Positions 1 through 6,464 of a DNA stretch of 10,170 bases are shown piece after piece (positions within the stretch are counted from its first letter, which is position 1; every line of letters begins with the position of its first letter). Position numbers and translations under genes: made by a program. This DNA comes from an uncultured Eubacteriales bacterium (GTDB lineage Bacteria > Bacillota > Clostridia > Christensenellales > Aristaeellaceae): the NCBI GenBank assembly GCA_944353735.1, contig CALVPU010000260.1, positions 1-10,170 on the forward strand, read 5' to 3'. The notes beneath the pieces were generated by a model that was given only the letters and a program-made list of their open reading frames with translations, was not told the DNA's origin and searched no databases.

Positions 1-857
1 TCGAGACCGCGACCGGCGTCGACCTCATCATCGACGACACGCCCGAGGCGGTCATCATCTCCGCGTTCGATCCGGTGCGCCGCGAGATCGCGCGCATCGC
101 GCTCGAAAAGCTGATCATGGATGGGCGCATTCATCCGGCGCGCATCGAGGAAATGGTCGAAAAGGCGCGCAAGGAGGGCGACCAGCAGATCCGCGAGGCG
201 GGCGAGCAGGCGGTGTTCGACACCAACCTGCACGGCATTCATCCCGAGCTTGTCAAGCTGCTCGGTCGCATGCGCTATCGCACCAGCTATGGTCAGAACG
301 TGCTGCGCCATTCCGTTGAGGTCAGCCATCTGGCGGGTGTGATGGCGGCGGAGCTGGGCGCGGACGTGCAGCTCGCCAAGCGCGCGGGTCTTCTGCACGA
401 CATCGGCAAGGCCATCGACCACGAGGTCGAGGGTACGCACGTCACCATCGGCGCGGACCTCGCCAAGAAGTTCCACGAAAACGATCTGGTCATCAACGCC
501 ATCGCCGCGCACCACAACGACGTGGAGCCCAAGTCGGTCGAGGCGGTGCTCGTGCAGGCGGCGGACGCCATCTCGGCGGCGCGCCCCGGCGCGCGCAGGG
601 AGTCGCTGGAGAACTACATCAAGCGGCTCGAGAAGCTCGAGGCGATCGCCAACGACTTCGACGGCGTCGAAACCTGCTACGCCATCCAGTCCGGGCGCGA
701 GATTCGCATCATCGTCAAGCCGGAGGACGTCAACGATGCCGGCACGCTGGTGCTCGCCAGGGAGATCGTCAAGCGCATCGAAAAGGAAATGGAATACCCG
801 GGGCAGATCAAGGTCAACGTCATTCGCGAGACCCGCGCGGTGGAGTTCGCCAAGTAA
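1..857 (+). CDS. rny: Ribonuclease Y, C-terminal part (5' end outside window)
   Basis: RNase Y is a membrane-anchored endoribonuclease that starts bulk mRNA decay in Bacillota. The reading frame is open from base 3, so the gene enters from the left and lacks its N-terminal membrane helix, coiled coil and most of the KH domain. The first residues (TGVDLIIDDTPEAVI, then FDPVRREIAR) are the end of the KH domain, followed by the conserved DGRIHPARIEEMVEKA segment. The HD phosphohydrolase domain follows: HSVEVSHLAG, then LLHDIGKA with the metal-binding His-Asp pair at 396-401, then GTHVTIGADLAKKF and AIAAHHND. The C-terminal part (VEFAK end) has the family's usual length. An ATG at 119 and a CGC-preceded GTG near 75 lie inside the domain and are not starts. 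A probable intrinsic terminator lies about 140 bases downstream. Identification is from motif recognition and is close to certain. Confidence 0.96.
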   Translation, partial: ETATGVDLIIDDTPEAVIISAFDPVRREIARIALEKLIMDGRIHPARIEEMVEKARKEGDQQIREAGEQAVFDTNLHGIHPELVKLLGRMRYRTSYGQNVLRHSVEVSHLAGVMAAELGADVQLAKRAGLLHDIGKAIDHEVEGTHVTIGADLAKKFHENDLVINAIAAHHNDVEPKSVEAVLVQAADAISAARPGARRESLENYIKRLEKLEAIANDFDGVETCYAIQSGREIRIIVKPEDVNDAGTLVLAREIVKRIEKEMEYPGQIKVNVIRETRAVEFAK

Positions 858-870
858 GCCCGATGCTGCG

Positions 871-975
871 CAGCCGCCGTTCCCACGTGGAGCGGCGGCT
901 GTAAAGTTTGACGCGGCGGGCGGGACACCGCCGTGCGGCAGGTCGCCGTTCCTACGTGGAGCGGTGGCTGCAAAG
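871..975. repeat. Two tandem copies of a GC-rich palindromic repeat
   Basis: Two related 30-35 base units lie directly after rny. Copy one (871-905) has the arms AGCCGCCG (872-879) and CGGCGGCT (893-900), with CCACGTGG, itself a palindrome, in the loop. Copy two (941-975) reads GTCGCCGTTCCTACGTGGAG and continues as a diverged version whose stem needs G-U pairs. Both continue into CTG[T/C]AAAG. There is no T-run after either, so they are poor intrinsic terminators. A related hairpin occurs at 1218-1246. They look like a dispersed REP-type element; copy number in the genome cannot be seen here. Confidence 0.6.
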
Positions 976-998
976 CGCCGACCGAGGCGCAAGCCCAG

Positions 999-1035
999 CG
1001 CCCCGCTGATTGAGAAAGGCGGTGGCGATTTTTTT
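999..1035 (+). terminator. Probable intrinsic terminator of rny
   Basis: The arms CGCCCCGC (999-1006) and GCGG-T-GGCG (1019-1027) form eight pairs with one bulged T, closing a 12-base loop. One A and then seven T (1029-1035) follow. This is the first hairpin with a proper U-tract after the rny stop. It also forms the left end of the structured element described at 1020-1190. Confidence 0.6.
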
Positions 1036-1190
1036 ATTTCCTTTGCCGGCTGTACTTGCCTTCCCGGTCTGCCGGCACGCTCACCGCCTTGCAGTCTGCT
1101 GACTTGGCAACATCCTGCCAGAGTGATGGAAAAGCCTGCAAGCCAAGGGATCAAAAATTGCCGCCGATTTCCTTTTATTGGGCGGTTTTT
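1020..1190. other. Structured AT-richer intergenic element with imperfect inverted ends
   Basis: The stretch is visibly less GC-rich than its flanks. Its ends are near-inverted copies: CGGTGGCGATTTTT at 1020-1033 and the complement of 1153-1166, CGGCGGCAATTTTT (12 of 14 match). Inside are CTTGCAG (1088-1094) pairing with CTGCAAG (1136-1142), and an enclosed hairpin TGGCA (1105-1109) with TGCCA (1116-1120). CTTGGC (1103-1108) could instead pair with GCCAAG (1142-1147). The right end, CCGCC (1161-1165) with GGCGG (1181-1185) and then TTTTT (1186-1190), resembles a weak terminator. It could be a small RNA, a leaderless structured RNA or a miniature mobile element. I see no protein gene in it and do not recognise an RNA family. 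Confidence 0.4.
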
Positions 1191-1217
1191 GCGGTTGTAG
1201 GCTTTGTCAGCGCTCTG

Positions 1218-1261
1218 AGCCGCCGCTCGATGCGGGAGCGGCGGCTTTCGCGTGAGCGAAA
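1218..1261. repeat. Perfect 11-bp hairpin followed by a small GNRA-type hairpin
   Basis: AGCCGCCGCTC (1218-1228) is perfectly complementary to GAGCGGCGGCT (1236-1246) around a 7-base loop. Next comes TTTCGC-GTGA-GCGAAA (1246-1261), a 6-bp stem with a GTGA tetraloop; the two stems share one base and so would compete or stack. The arms match the palindromic units at 871-975. No open T-run follows. From 1262 to 1463 I see no gene, hairpin with U-tract or promoter that I would defend. Confidence 0.5.
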
Positions 1262-1463
1262 ACCTTCATTATTGTATTGTTCTTGTCAATGGGCGCGCAC
1301 GGCGTACCGGCGTCCGCGGCGCGCGGATTGCTGCGCTGAGGTCCAAGGCACGGCGCATACGGCGTTTTGTCGTTCGGTGTAATGTTCGCCGCCTGCGTGG
1401 TCTCTGCGGTGCGAGGCGGATTCGCACGCAGGTTGGTTGGCGGCGAGCATTTTGGACAAAGTG

Positions 1464-1492
1464 AGGAGGCGCGGGCTGAACCCGCGCCTCCT
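1464..1492 (-). terminator. Hairpin at the 3' end of the ABC operon
   Basis: AGGAGGCGCGGG (1464-1475) and CCCGCGCCTCCT (1481-1492) form a perfect 12-bp stem with a 5-base loop, 36 bases beyond the stop codon of the solute-binding protein. Read on the minus strand it is followed by CACTTTGTCC, a weak U-tract. Position and strength make it the likely operon terminator. Confidence 0.55.
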
Positions 1493-1527
1493 TGGAGAGG
1501 ATTGCGCCGATTGTTCGGAGGATCCGA

Positions 1528-2745
1528 TTATTCGGCGATCAGGGCGTTGATCTCGTCCTGCAGCGCAGCGAGGTTGCTCTCGACTTCACCGCTGGAGCAG
1601 ATCTCAGACATATAGTTGTCGAACGTGTCGAACACTTCCGCGGCGTTGTGGGAAGCGGCGGGCAGCGGAACGGTCCAGTCCTCGGCAGCGGCGAGCGTGA
1701 AGACGTCCGCGCCGTAGGCGGTATAGTTGTCAGACCACATGGTGTCGGTGCCCTCGTATGCCGGAATGACGACGGTGGAGAGCAGTTCGCCGGCCTCCTG
1801 GCTGCCCAGATAGGTCAGGAAGGTCTTGACCTCTTCCGGATGTTCCGTGGTGGCGGAAGCCGCCCAGCCAAGGGAGTGGGAAGTGGTCTTGTGCTCCTTC
1901 ATCACCGGCAGCGCGACGATGCCCAGATCATCGCCCCAGCACTCGACGTATTCCGCCGTGTACCAGCTGCCGTCGAAGGTCATGGCGACCATGCCGGACT
2001 GGAAGCGCGTGTTGGCGTCGATCTCGACCAGCGCCTCGACGCTCGGGGTGACGTCGCCGGAGAGGAACGCTTCGGCGATCTTGGTCAGCGCCTCGACGTT
2101 CTCCGGGGAATTGACGACGCAGTTGCCTTCCTCGTCGAACAGCTGACCGCCATTGCCGGCGATGTAATCATAGACCAGCTGCTGGCCCTTCGGGGCCAGG
2201 GCGACGCCGTAGACGTTGTTGTCCGCGTCGGTCAGCTGCTTGGCGATCTCGATGAACTCGTCCCAGGTCCAGTCGTTGGTCGGGTACTCGATGCCCGCGG
2301 CGTCGAACATGGACTTGTTGTAGAACACGGCGATGTTATCGTAGTCCTTCGGCACGGCCCAGAGCTTGCCGTCGATCGTGTGGGTGTCGATCGCGGACTG
2401 CGGGAACTTGCTCAGGTCAACCGCGCCGCTCTCAAACAGGTCACTGATGTCGAGCAGGTAGCCGTTCTTGGCATAGTCGACAACGTTCAGGGCGTTGATT
2501 GTGAACACGTCCGGGGCGGAACCCGCCGGCAGGCCGACGGACAGCTTCTCCCAGAACTGATCCCACGGCACGATCGTCGCGGTGACATGAATTTCATCCT
2601 GCGAGGCATTGAACGCGTCGATAACCGCGTTGATGCCGTCTTCCTGTTCGCTCGACCAATAGTTGAATTCGAGTTCAACCGCGGCGAAAGCCGTCGAGCC
2701 GAGCGCCATCATCAGCGCCAGAACCAGTACCAAAAGTTTCTTCAT
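1528..2745 (-). CDS. Extracellular carbohydrate-binding protein of an ABC transporter (family 1)
   Basis: This 405-residue protein should capture a sugar or small oligosaccharide outside the membrane and deliver it to the two permeases encoded upstream. It begins with a signal peptide: KK, a hydrophobic stretch to about residue 19, then a type I cleavage site (AFA, cutting near residue 21-22). There is no cysteine in this region, so the lipobox usual for such proteins in monoderm bacteria is missing. The GSAPDVFTIN motif (about residues 75-84), the WTWDEFIEIAKQLT segment and the FQSGMVAMTFDGSW block are typical of SBP_bac_1 family sugar-binding proteins. Length is normal. The ATG follows AGGAGGTG at 2751-2758, an excellent ribosome site. 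It is the last gene of the operon, 46 bases after the permease, which is an unusual place for the binding protein. The exact sugar cannot be told. Confidence 0.92.
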   Translation of the reverse strand: MKKLLVLVLALMMALGSTAFAAVELEFNYWSSEQEDGINAVIDAFNASQDEIHVTATIVPWDQFWEKLSVGLPAGSAPDVFTINALNVVDYAKNGYLLDISDLFESGAVDLSKFPQSAIDTHTIDGKLWAVPKDYDNIAVFYNKSMFDAAGIEYPTNDWTWDEFIEIAKQLTDADNNVYGVALAPKGQQLVYDYIAGNGGQLFDEEGNCVVNSPENVEALTKIAEAFLSGDVTPSVEALVEIDANTRFQSGMVAMTFDGSWYTAEYVECWGDDLGIVALPVMKEHKTTSHSLGWAASATTEHPEEVKTFLTYLGSQEAGELLSTVVIPAYEGTDTMWSDNYTAYGADVFTLAAAEDWTVPLPAASHNAAEVFDTFDNYMSEICSSGEVESNLAALQDEINALIAE

Positions 2746-2791
2746 GGGGACACCTCCTATAATCTCAATCAGGACATTTGCCTGAAAGGAA

Positions 2792-3649
2792 TCAAGCCTT
2801 GATGCCGGACAGCGCGATGCCGTCCAACAGGTTCTTCTGACCGATGAGGAAGACGATCAGCATTGGGAACATCGCCAGCACGCCCGCGGTCATCTGCAGC
2901 GGCAGGTTGTTGCCCTGCTGCCCCTGCATGCTCGACACGGCGATGGAGAGCACGTACATGTCCGCGCGGCTGGTGACGATCAGCGGCCAGAGCATCTCGT
3001 TCCAGCACCACAGCGTGGACAGCACGCCGAAGGCGATCAGGCCGTTCTTGACCAGCGGCAGCAGGATCTTCCAGTAGATGCCGAAGTAGCCGCAGCCGTC
3101 GATCATTGCCGCCTCGTCCAGCTCCCTGGGGATGGACATGAAGTTTTGCCTCAGGAAGAAGGCGCCGTAGATGCTGGGCAGGTTGGGTATGATGATGCCC
3201 GCGAACGTGTTCAGCCAGCCGAGTTTCATGACGATCAGGAAGCGCGGGATGATGATCATCTGCGTCGGCACCATCAGCACCGTCATGCACGCCATGAAGA
3301 TGAAGTTCTTGGCGGGGAACTCGAGGCGCGCGAACACGTAAGCCGCCATCGAGCAGGTGATGATCTGGTAGAGAATCGTGATTACCGTGACGACGATGGT
3401 GTTAAAGTAGTAGCGGCCGAAGTCGTACTTGTTGAGCACCTCGGCATAGTTCTGCCATTGCGCCTCCGCGGGAATCCACTGGATGGGAATGCGCATCGAT
3501 TCCGGGCGCGTCTTGAGCGAGGTCAGGAACATCCACACAAAGGGCATGATCATGAACACCGCCCAGAAGATCAGCAGCGCGTAGAGGATCACGCGACCAA
3601 CGGGAAAGCGGGCGCGCTCTTTTCGCTGTGTAAGCTTGATTTCAGACAT
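2792..3649 (-). CDS. Carbohydrate ABC transporter permease, MalG/CUT1 type
   Basis: This 285-residue inner-membrane subunit forms half of the translocation channel. Six hydrophobic segments are visible: about residues 19-45, 77-106, 114-145, 150-166, 200-222 and 250-275. The cytoplasmic EAA loop that contacts the ATPase reads DEAAMIDGCGYFGIYWKILL (about 177-196) and carries the conserved Gly and the LP pair just after. The SIPRELDEAAMIDG block and the C-terminal GIALSGIKA ending are characteristic of MalG-like proteins of the CUT1 class. The start is set by GGAGG eight bases upstream; this ribosome site overlaps the stop codon of the preceding permease (TAAGGAGG on the minus strand), so the two genes are translationally close and certainly co-transcribed. 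No ATPase gene is present in the operon. Confidence 0.95.
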   Translation of the reverse strand: MSEIKLTQRKERARFPVGRVILYALLIFWAVFMIMPFVWMFLTSLKTRPESMRIPIQWIPAEAQWQNYAEVLNKYDFGRYYFNTIVVTVITILYQIITCSMAAYVFARLEFPAKNFIFMACMTVLMVPTQMIIIPRFLIVMKLGWLNTFAGIIIPNLPSIYGAFFLRQNFMSIPRELDEAAMIDGCGYFGIYWKILLPLVKNGLIAFGVLSTLWCWNEMLWPLIVTSRADMYVLSIAVSSMQGQQGNNLPLQMTAGVLAMFPMLIVFLIGQKNLLDGIALSGIKA

Positions 3650-3662
3650 TTCGCTCGCCTCC

Positions 3663-4571
3663 TTATTCGTAGTGGACCCACTTGTCCTGCAGCTTGAACT
3701 GAATCAGCGTCAGGATGAGGATGATGACCAGCAGGAACACCGACTCCGCCGACGCCGCGCCGAGGCGGTGGTAGAGGAAGCCCTTTTCGTAGATGCCGTA
3801 CACCATCGTGCGGTAGTACTGCATGAACTTGTCCACCGTGGCGCCGGAGCCCGCCAGCGTGTAGATCAGGTCGAACATCTTAAAGCCGTTCATCACCGAG
3901 GTGATGGTGACGAAGAACAGCACCGGCGAAAGCAGCGGCACCGTGACGCTCTTGAACTTCTGGAAACTGCCCGCGCCGTCAATCTCCGCCGCCTCGTAGT
4001 AGCTCTTGGAGATGTTCTTCAGGCCGGCGAGAAGGATGATCATGTTGTAGCCGGCGCTCGACCAGACGCCGACGATGATCACGCCGAGCATCATGAAGTT
4101 AGGATCCGTCAGCCACACCGGCCCCTTGATGCCGAACAGCCCGAGGAATTGGTTGACGATGCCGTACTGCGAGTTGAGCAGCTGGCGCCAGACCATGCCG
4201 ACCGCCGCCGCCATCGTGACGGAGGGCAGGAAGTAGATCACGCGGAAGAGCCCGCGGCACCGGATGTTGGCGTTCAGGGCGTTTGCCAGCAGCACGCTGA
4301 CAACCAGCGACAGCGCGACCTGCACGAACGCATAGTAGCAGGTGTTGAGCAGTTCGCGCCAGACCTCGGAATCCGGCGAGAGCATGTCGATGTAGTTCTG
4401 CAGACCGACGAGCTCGTATGTAACGTAGTCGGGACCATCTGTGAACGAGAGGTAGATCGACCAGAACGTGGGGATCATAAAAAAGATCAGCACGCCGATG
4501 ACCACAGGCGCGATCATCAGGTACGCCGCCCGCCATTCTCGTTTTTGCCGCTGTGTTATCTGCTTCTTCAC
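3663..4571 (-). CDS. Carbohydrate ABC transporter permease, MalF/UgpA type
   Basis: First gene of the operon and partner of the MalG-like permease. From the chosen start it has 302 residues with six membrane segments: near residues 16-42, 88-110, 121-145, 156-180, 210-235 and 273-295. The EAA loop reads YYEAAEIDGAGSFQKFKSVT with the invariant Gly, followed by VPLLSP. The start needs care. The longest frame begins at an ATG at 4628, but that ATG lies inside the TATAAT box of the operon promoter, so it cannot be in the mRNA. The next ATG (4589) has no ribosome site. GTG at 4571 is preceded by AGGGGTGA with 7-base spacing, and the residues after it (KKQITQRQKREW, basic, before the first helix) fit the family. 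The family assignment is firm; substrate is unknown. Confidence 0.9.
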   Translation of the reverse strand: MKKQITQRQKREWRAAYLMIAPVVIGVLIFFMIPTFWSIYLSFTDGPDYVTYELVGLQNYIDMLSPDSEVWRELLNTCYYAFVQVALSLVVSVLLANALNANIRCRGLFRVIYFLPSVTMAAAVGMVWRQLLNSQYGIVNQFLGLFGIKGPVWLTDPNFMMLGVIIVGVWSSAGYNMIILLAGLKNISKSYYEAAEIDGAGSFQKFKSVTVPLLSPVLFFVTITSVMNGFKMFDLIYTLAGSGATVDKFMQYYRTMVYGIYEKGFLYHRLGAASAESVFLLVIILILTLIQFKLQDKWVHYE

Positions 4572-4578
4572 AAGAATC

Positions 4579-4586
4579 TCACCCCT
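4579..4586 (-). promoter_or_regulatory. Ribosome binding site deciding the GTG start of the MalF-like permease
   Basis: On the minus strand AGGGGTGA lies 7 bases before GTG 4571-4569. Neither upstream ATG (4589 or 4628) has a comparable site, which is why the shorter protein is preferred. Confidence 0.65.
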
Positions 4587-4626
4587 CATGCTTTTTCGCA
4601 CTGTCTGCGTAACTTCGATATAATCC

Positions 4627-4656
4627 ATTATACATACTGTGGGGGGGTTATGTCAA
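4627..4656 (-). promoter_or_regulatory. Sigma-A promoter of the ABC operon
   Basis: On the minus strand there is a perfect TTGACA (4656-4651) and a perfect TATAAT (4632-4627) with an 18-base spacer that contains a run of seven C. Transcription should start near 4620, giving a leader of about 50 bases before GTG 4571. The -10 box contains the spurious ATG of the longest reading frame. I see no catabolite-response site match or LacI-type palindrome next to it. Confidence 0.8.
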
Positions 4657-4697
4657 GGGTTTATCTAATATTTTCGGTGCGTTGCGGGGAAATTGGC

Positions 4698-4726
4698 TTG
4701 ATTTTTCTGAAATGTTGTGCCATAAT
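4698..4726 (+). promoter_or_regulatory. Sigma-A promoter of the GH109-like gene
   Basis: TTGATT (4698-4703) and CATAAT (4721-4726) are 17 bases apart, each one or two mismatches from consensus. It faces away from the operon promoter; the two -35 boxes are 41 bases apart, so a single regulator bound between them could control both directions. Confidence 0.6.
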
Positions 4727-4761
4727 GTATAGTAATAAAACAAATGCGAGGAGGATTTTCC

Positions 4762-6003
4762 ATGAAATTGGACAATTACGGCGCCACTGTGCGCGCCGCG
4801 GTCATCGGCTATGGATGCCGCGGCAAGACGCAGATGGAGGTACTGCTGACCATGCCGGACGTCGAGATCGTCAGCGTCTGCGACGCCTATGAGGACCGCG
4901 CCAAGCTCGCCGCGGACGTGGTGGAAAAAGCGCGCGGCAAGCGCCCCTTCTATTCGACCAACGCCCGCGCCTGCATGGATCGCGACGATGTCGACTGCGT
5001 GTTCGTGTTCTCCAGCTGGGAGACGCACATCGCCCAGACGATCGAGGCGCTCGACTGCGGCAAGCGCGTCGCCATGGAGGTCGGCGGCAGCCAGTCCGTC
5101 GAGGAGTGCTGGAGCCTCGTGCGCAAGAGCGAGGAGACCGGCATTCCGGTGATGATGCTGGAAAACTGCTGCTATGGCGAAAATGAACTCAACGTGCTGA
5201 ACATGATCCGCAAGGGCCTGTTTGGCACGATCGTGCACTGCGAGGGCGCCTATGCCCACGACCTGCGCGACGAGGTCGGCAATGGCGACATCAACCGCCA
5301 CTACCGCCAGCGCCACTTCCTGCACCGCAACGGCGAGCTCTATCCGACGCATGAACTCGGCCCCATCGCCACTTACCTCAACATCAACCGCGGCAACCGC
5401 ATGGTGAGCCTGGTCAGCATGGCGAGCAAGGCGTGCGGGCTGCACGAGTGGCTCGCGGAGCACCGCTCTGACAACCCCGCGCTGCAGGCGGCGCAGGTCA
5501 ACGAGGGCGACATCGTCACCACCCTCATCAAGTGTGCCAACGGCGAGACCATCATCCTCAAGCACGACTGCACCCTCCCGCGCCCGTATTCCCGCGGCGG
5601 CGTGGTGCGCGGCACCAAGGGCATCTGGCAGGAGGACAACCACGGCATCTACATCGACGGCCGCTCGCCGCACGATCCCGACGACTGGATGCACCACTTC
5701 GAGGACGACGCGCCCTACATGAAGGAGTACCAGCACCCGATCTGGACGGCGTACCACGAGATCGGCGCGCGCGGCGGACACGGCGGCATGGACTTCCTCG
5801 TGCTGCGCGCCTTTGTCGAGAGCGTGCAGAAGAACGAGGAGCCGCCGATCGACGTCTACGACGCCGCCTCCTGGATGGCGATCACGGCGCTGAGCGAGGA
5901 ATCCATCGCCTGCGGCAGCGTGCCGGTCGCCATTCCGGACTTCACCAACGGCAAGTGGCTGCTCGACCGCAAGGGCGCGACCGGAACCTTTGCGCTGCAC
6001 TGA
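4762..6003 (+). CDS. Gfo/Idh/MocA-family protein resembling glycoside hydrolase family 109 (NAD-dependent)
   Basis: A 413-residue cytoplasmic protein. The N-terminal Rossmann fold has GxGxxG at residues 16-21 (VIGYGCRG) and the usual SVCDAYEDR strand after it. The C-terminal domain carries blocks I associate with GH109: ENCCYGENELNVLNMIRKG (134-152), GAYAHDLR (162-169), RNGELYPTHELGP (189-201), INRGNR (208-213), ANGETIILKHD (259-269) and GGHGGMDF (338-345). GH109 enzymes hydrolyse alpha-N-acetylgalactosaminides by transient oxidation with tightly bound NAD. The catalytic-site residues known from the Elizabethkingia enzyme appear matched here by Glu134, Arg182, Tyr194 and His197 (pattern alignment by eye). 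Unlike that exported enzyme it has no signal peptide. ATG 4762 is chosen over ATG 4744 because AGGAGG at 4749-4754 lies 7 bases before it. It is divergent from the sugar importer, which probably feeds it. A plain sugar dehydrogenase role is the main alternative. Confidence 0.88.
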   Translation: MKLDNYGATVRAAVIGYGCRGKTQMEVLLTMPDVEIVSVCDAYEDRAKLAADVVEKARGKRPFYSTNARACMDRDDVDCVFVFSSWETHIAQTIEALDCGKRVAMEVGGSQSVEECWSLVRKSEETGIPVMMLENCCYGENELNVLNMIRKGLFGTIVHCEGAYAHDLRDEVGNGDINRHYRQRHFLHRNGELYPTHELGPIATYLNINRGNRMVSLVSMASKACGLHEWLAEHRSDNPALQAAQVNEGDIVTTLIKCANGETIILKHDCTLPRPYSRGGVVRGTKGIWQEDNHGIYIDGRSPHDPDDWMHHFEDDAPYMKEYQHPIWTAYHEIGARGGHGGMDFLVLRAFVESVQKNEEPPIDVYDAASWMAITALSEESIACGSVPVAIPDFTNGKWLLDRKGATGTFALH

Positions 6004-6007
6004 GCGC

Positions 6008-6047
6008 AAAAAAGGCGCGCGCTTGGAAGGCGGAGCGCCGCTGCGCC
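6008..6047 (-). terminator. Possible minus-strand intrinsic terminator
   Basis: Read on the minus strand: GGCGC, a 4-base bulge, GCGCT, a 10-base loop, AGCGC, GCGCC, then TTTTTT (6013-6008). This would end leftward transcripts from the SH3-domain gene just before they run into the converging GH109-like gene. On the plus strand the same hairpin has no U-tract. Confidence 0.45.
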
Positions 6048-6053
6048 ATGAAC

Positions 6054-6162
6054 ACCGCCCCCGCGAGCCATTTCGCGGGGGCGGTCATGTTGACAACGAT
6101 CTCCTGCGGAGTCAGTGATGCCGTGGGCTCCCCGCGAGCCATTTCGCGGGGCGGTCGTTGAC
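6054..6162. repeat. Pair of palindromic direct repeats between converging genes
   Basis: Copy one has a perfect 13-bp stem, ACCGCCCCCGCGA (6054-6066) with TCGCGGGGGCGGT (6073-6085), loop GCCATT. Copy two has an 8-bp stem, CCCCGCGA (6130-6137) with TCGCGGGG (6144-6151), and the same GCCATT loop. Both are followed by CGGTC and, 0-3 bases later, GTTGACA. The shared core CCCCGCGAGCCATTTCGCGG is identical. No U-tract follows on either strand. It looks like a REP-type repeat in two copies. Confidence 0.6.
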
Positions 6163-6219
6163 ACAGCGGACAGGCTGTCGGAGCGCGGTGCAAGCCCGTG
6201 CGTCTGGAAGACAGGGAAC

Positions 6220-6262
6220 GCCGCCGATCTTCGGAAATATCGGCGGCGATTTCTGCATTTTC
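6220..6262 (+). terminator. Possible terminator of the GH109-like gene
   Basis: GCCGCCGAT (6220-6228) and ATCGGCGGC (6239-6247) form a 9-bp perfect stem with a 10-base loop. A T-rich but interrupted tail (GATTTCTGCATTTTC) follows. It lies 216 bases after the stop codon, so it would be a late terminator. Confidence 0.4.
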
Positions 6263-6278
6263 GGGCTCTAATAGCGAT

Positions 6279-6309
6279 CTGGGGCGGGGAGAATTTCTCC
6301 CCGCCCCAG
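6279..6309. terminator. Strong 14-bp hairpin without U-tract
   Basis: CTGGGGCGGGGAGA (6279-6292) is perfectly complementary to TCTCCCCGCCCCAG (6296-6309) with a 3-base loop. It lies 155 bases beyond the stop of the minus-strand SH3 gene and could block RNA polymerase or exonucleases from either side. Neither strand has a good T-run after it. From 6310 to 6464 I see nothing further. Confidence 0.4.
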
Positions 6310-6464
6310 AAGCGGTTCAATCATGCGTGCGGCGCAGGTCAATCCGTCCGGCGCGTCCGATTCGCGGTCGACACAGTGGAAGCTGCCGCGCCGTGCGCGG
6401 CGTCCAAGGCTGGCGGCGCAATCCGACCGCAGATCCTCTGTTCCCGCGCAGTCGCGCGCCGGGC

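Noticed and set aside
871..975. Tandem palindromic units as a CRISPR array
   Set aside because: Only two diverged copies with one 36-base gap are present, the units are not identical, and no cas gene is nearby.
736..1382. Plus-strand open frames covering the intergenic region after rny
   Set aside because: They cross terminator and repeat hairpins, have no ribosome site and no domain; the region is better read as non-coding.
4652..4701. Inverted TCAAG / CTTGA as an operator between the divergent promoters
   Set aside because: The two halves are simply the oppositely oriented -35 boxes; nothing beyond them is symmetric.
1492..4892. Long plus-strand open frames at 1492-2802, 3146-3697 and 3636-4892
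   Set aside because: They mirror the ABC operon genes on the other strand and consist of charged low-complexity sequence with no recognisable fold.
4648..6009. A 453-codon minus-strand open frame opposite the GH109-like gene
   Set aside because: Composition (Val/Ala/His/Asp-rich, no domain) is typical of an antisense shadow; it also runs through the divergent promoter region.
5856..6320. Minus-strand frames of 154 and 83 codons with repeated PREMARG-like peptides
   Set aside because: The peptide repetition is simply the translation of the palindromic DNA repeat pair; no start signal or domain supports a protein.
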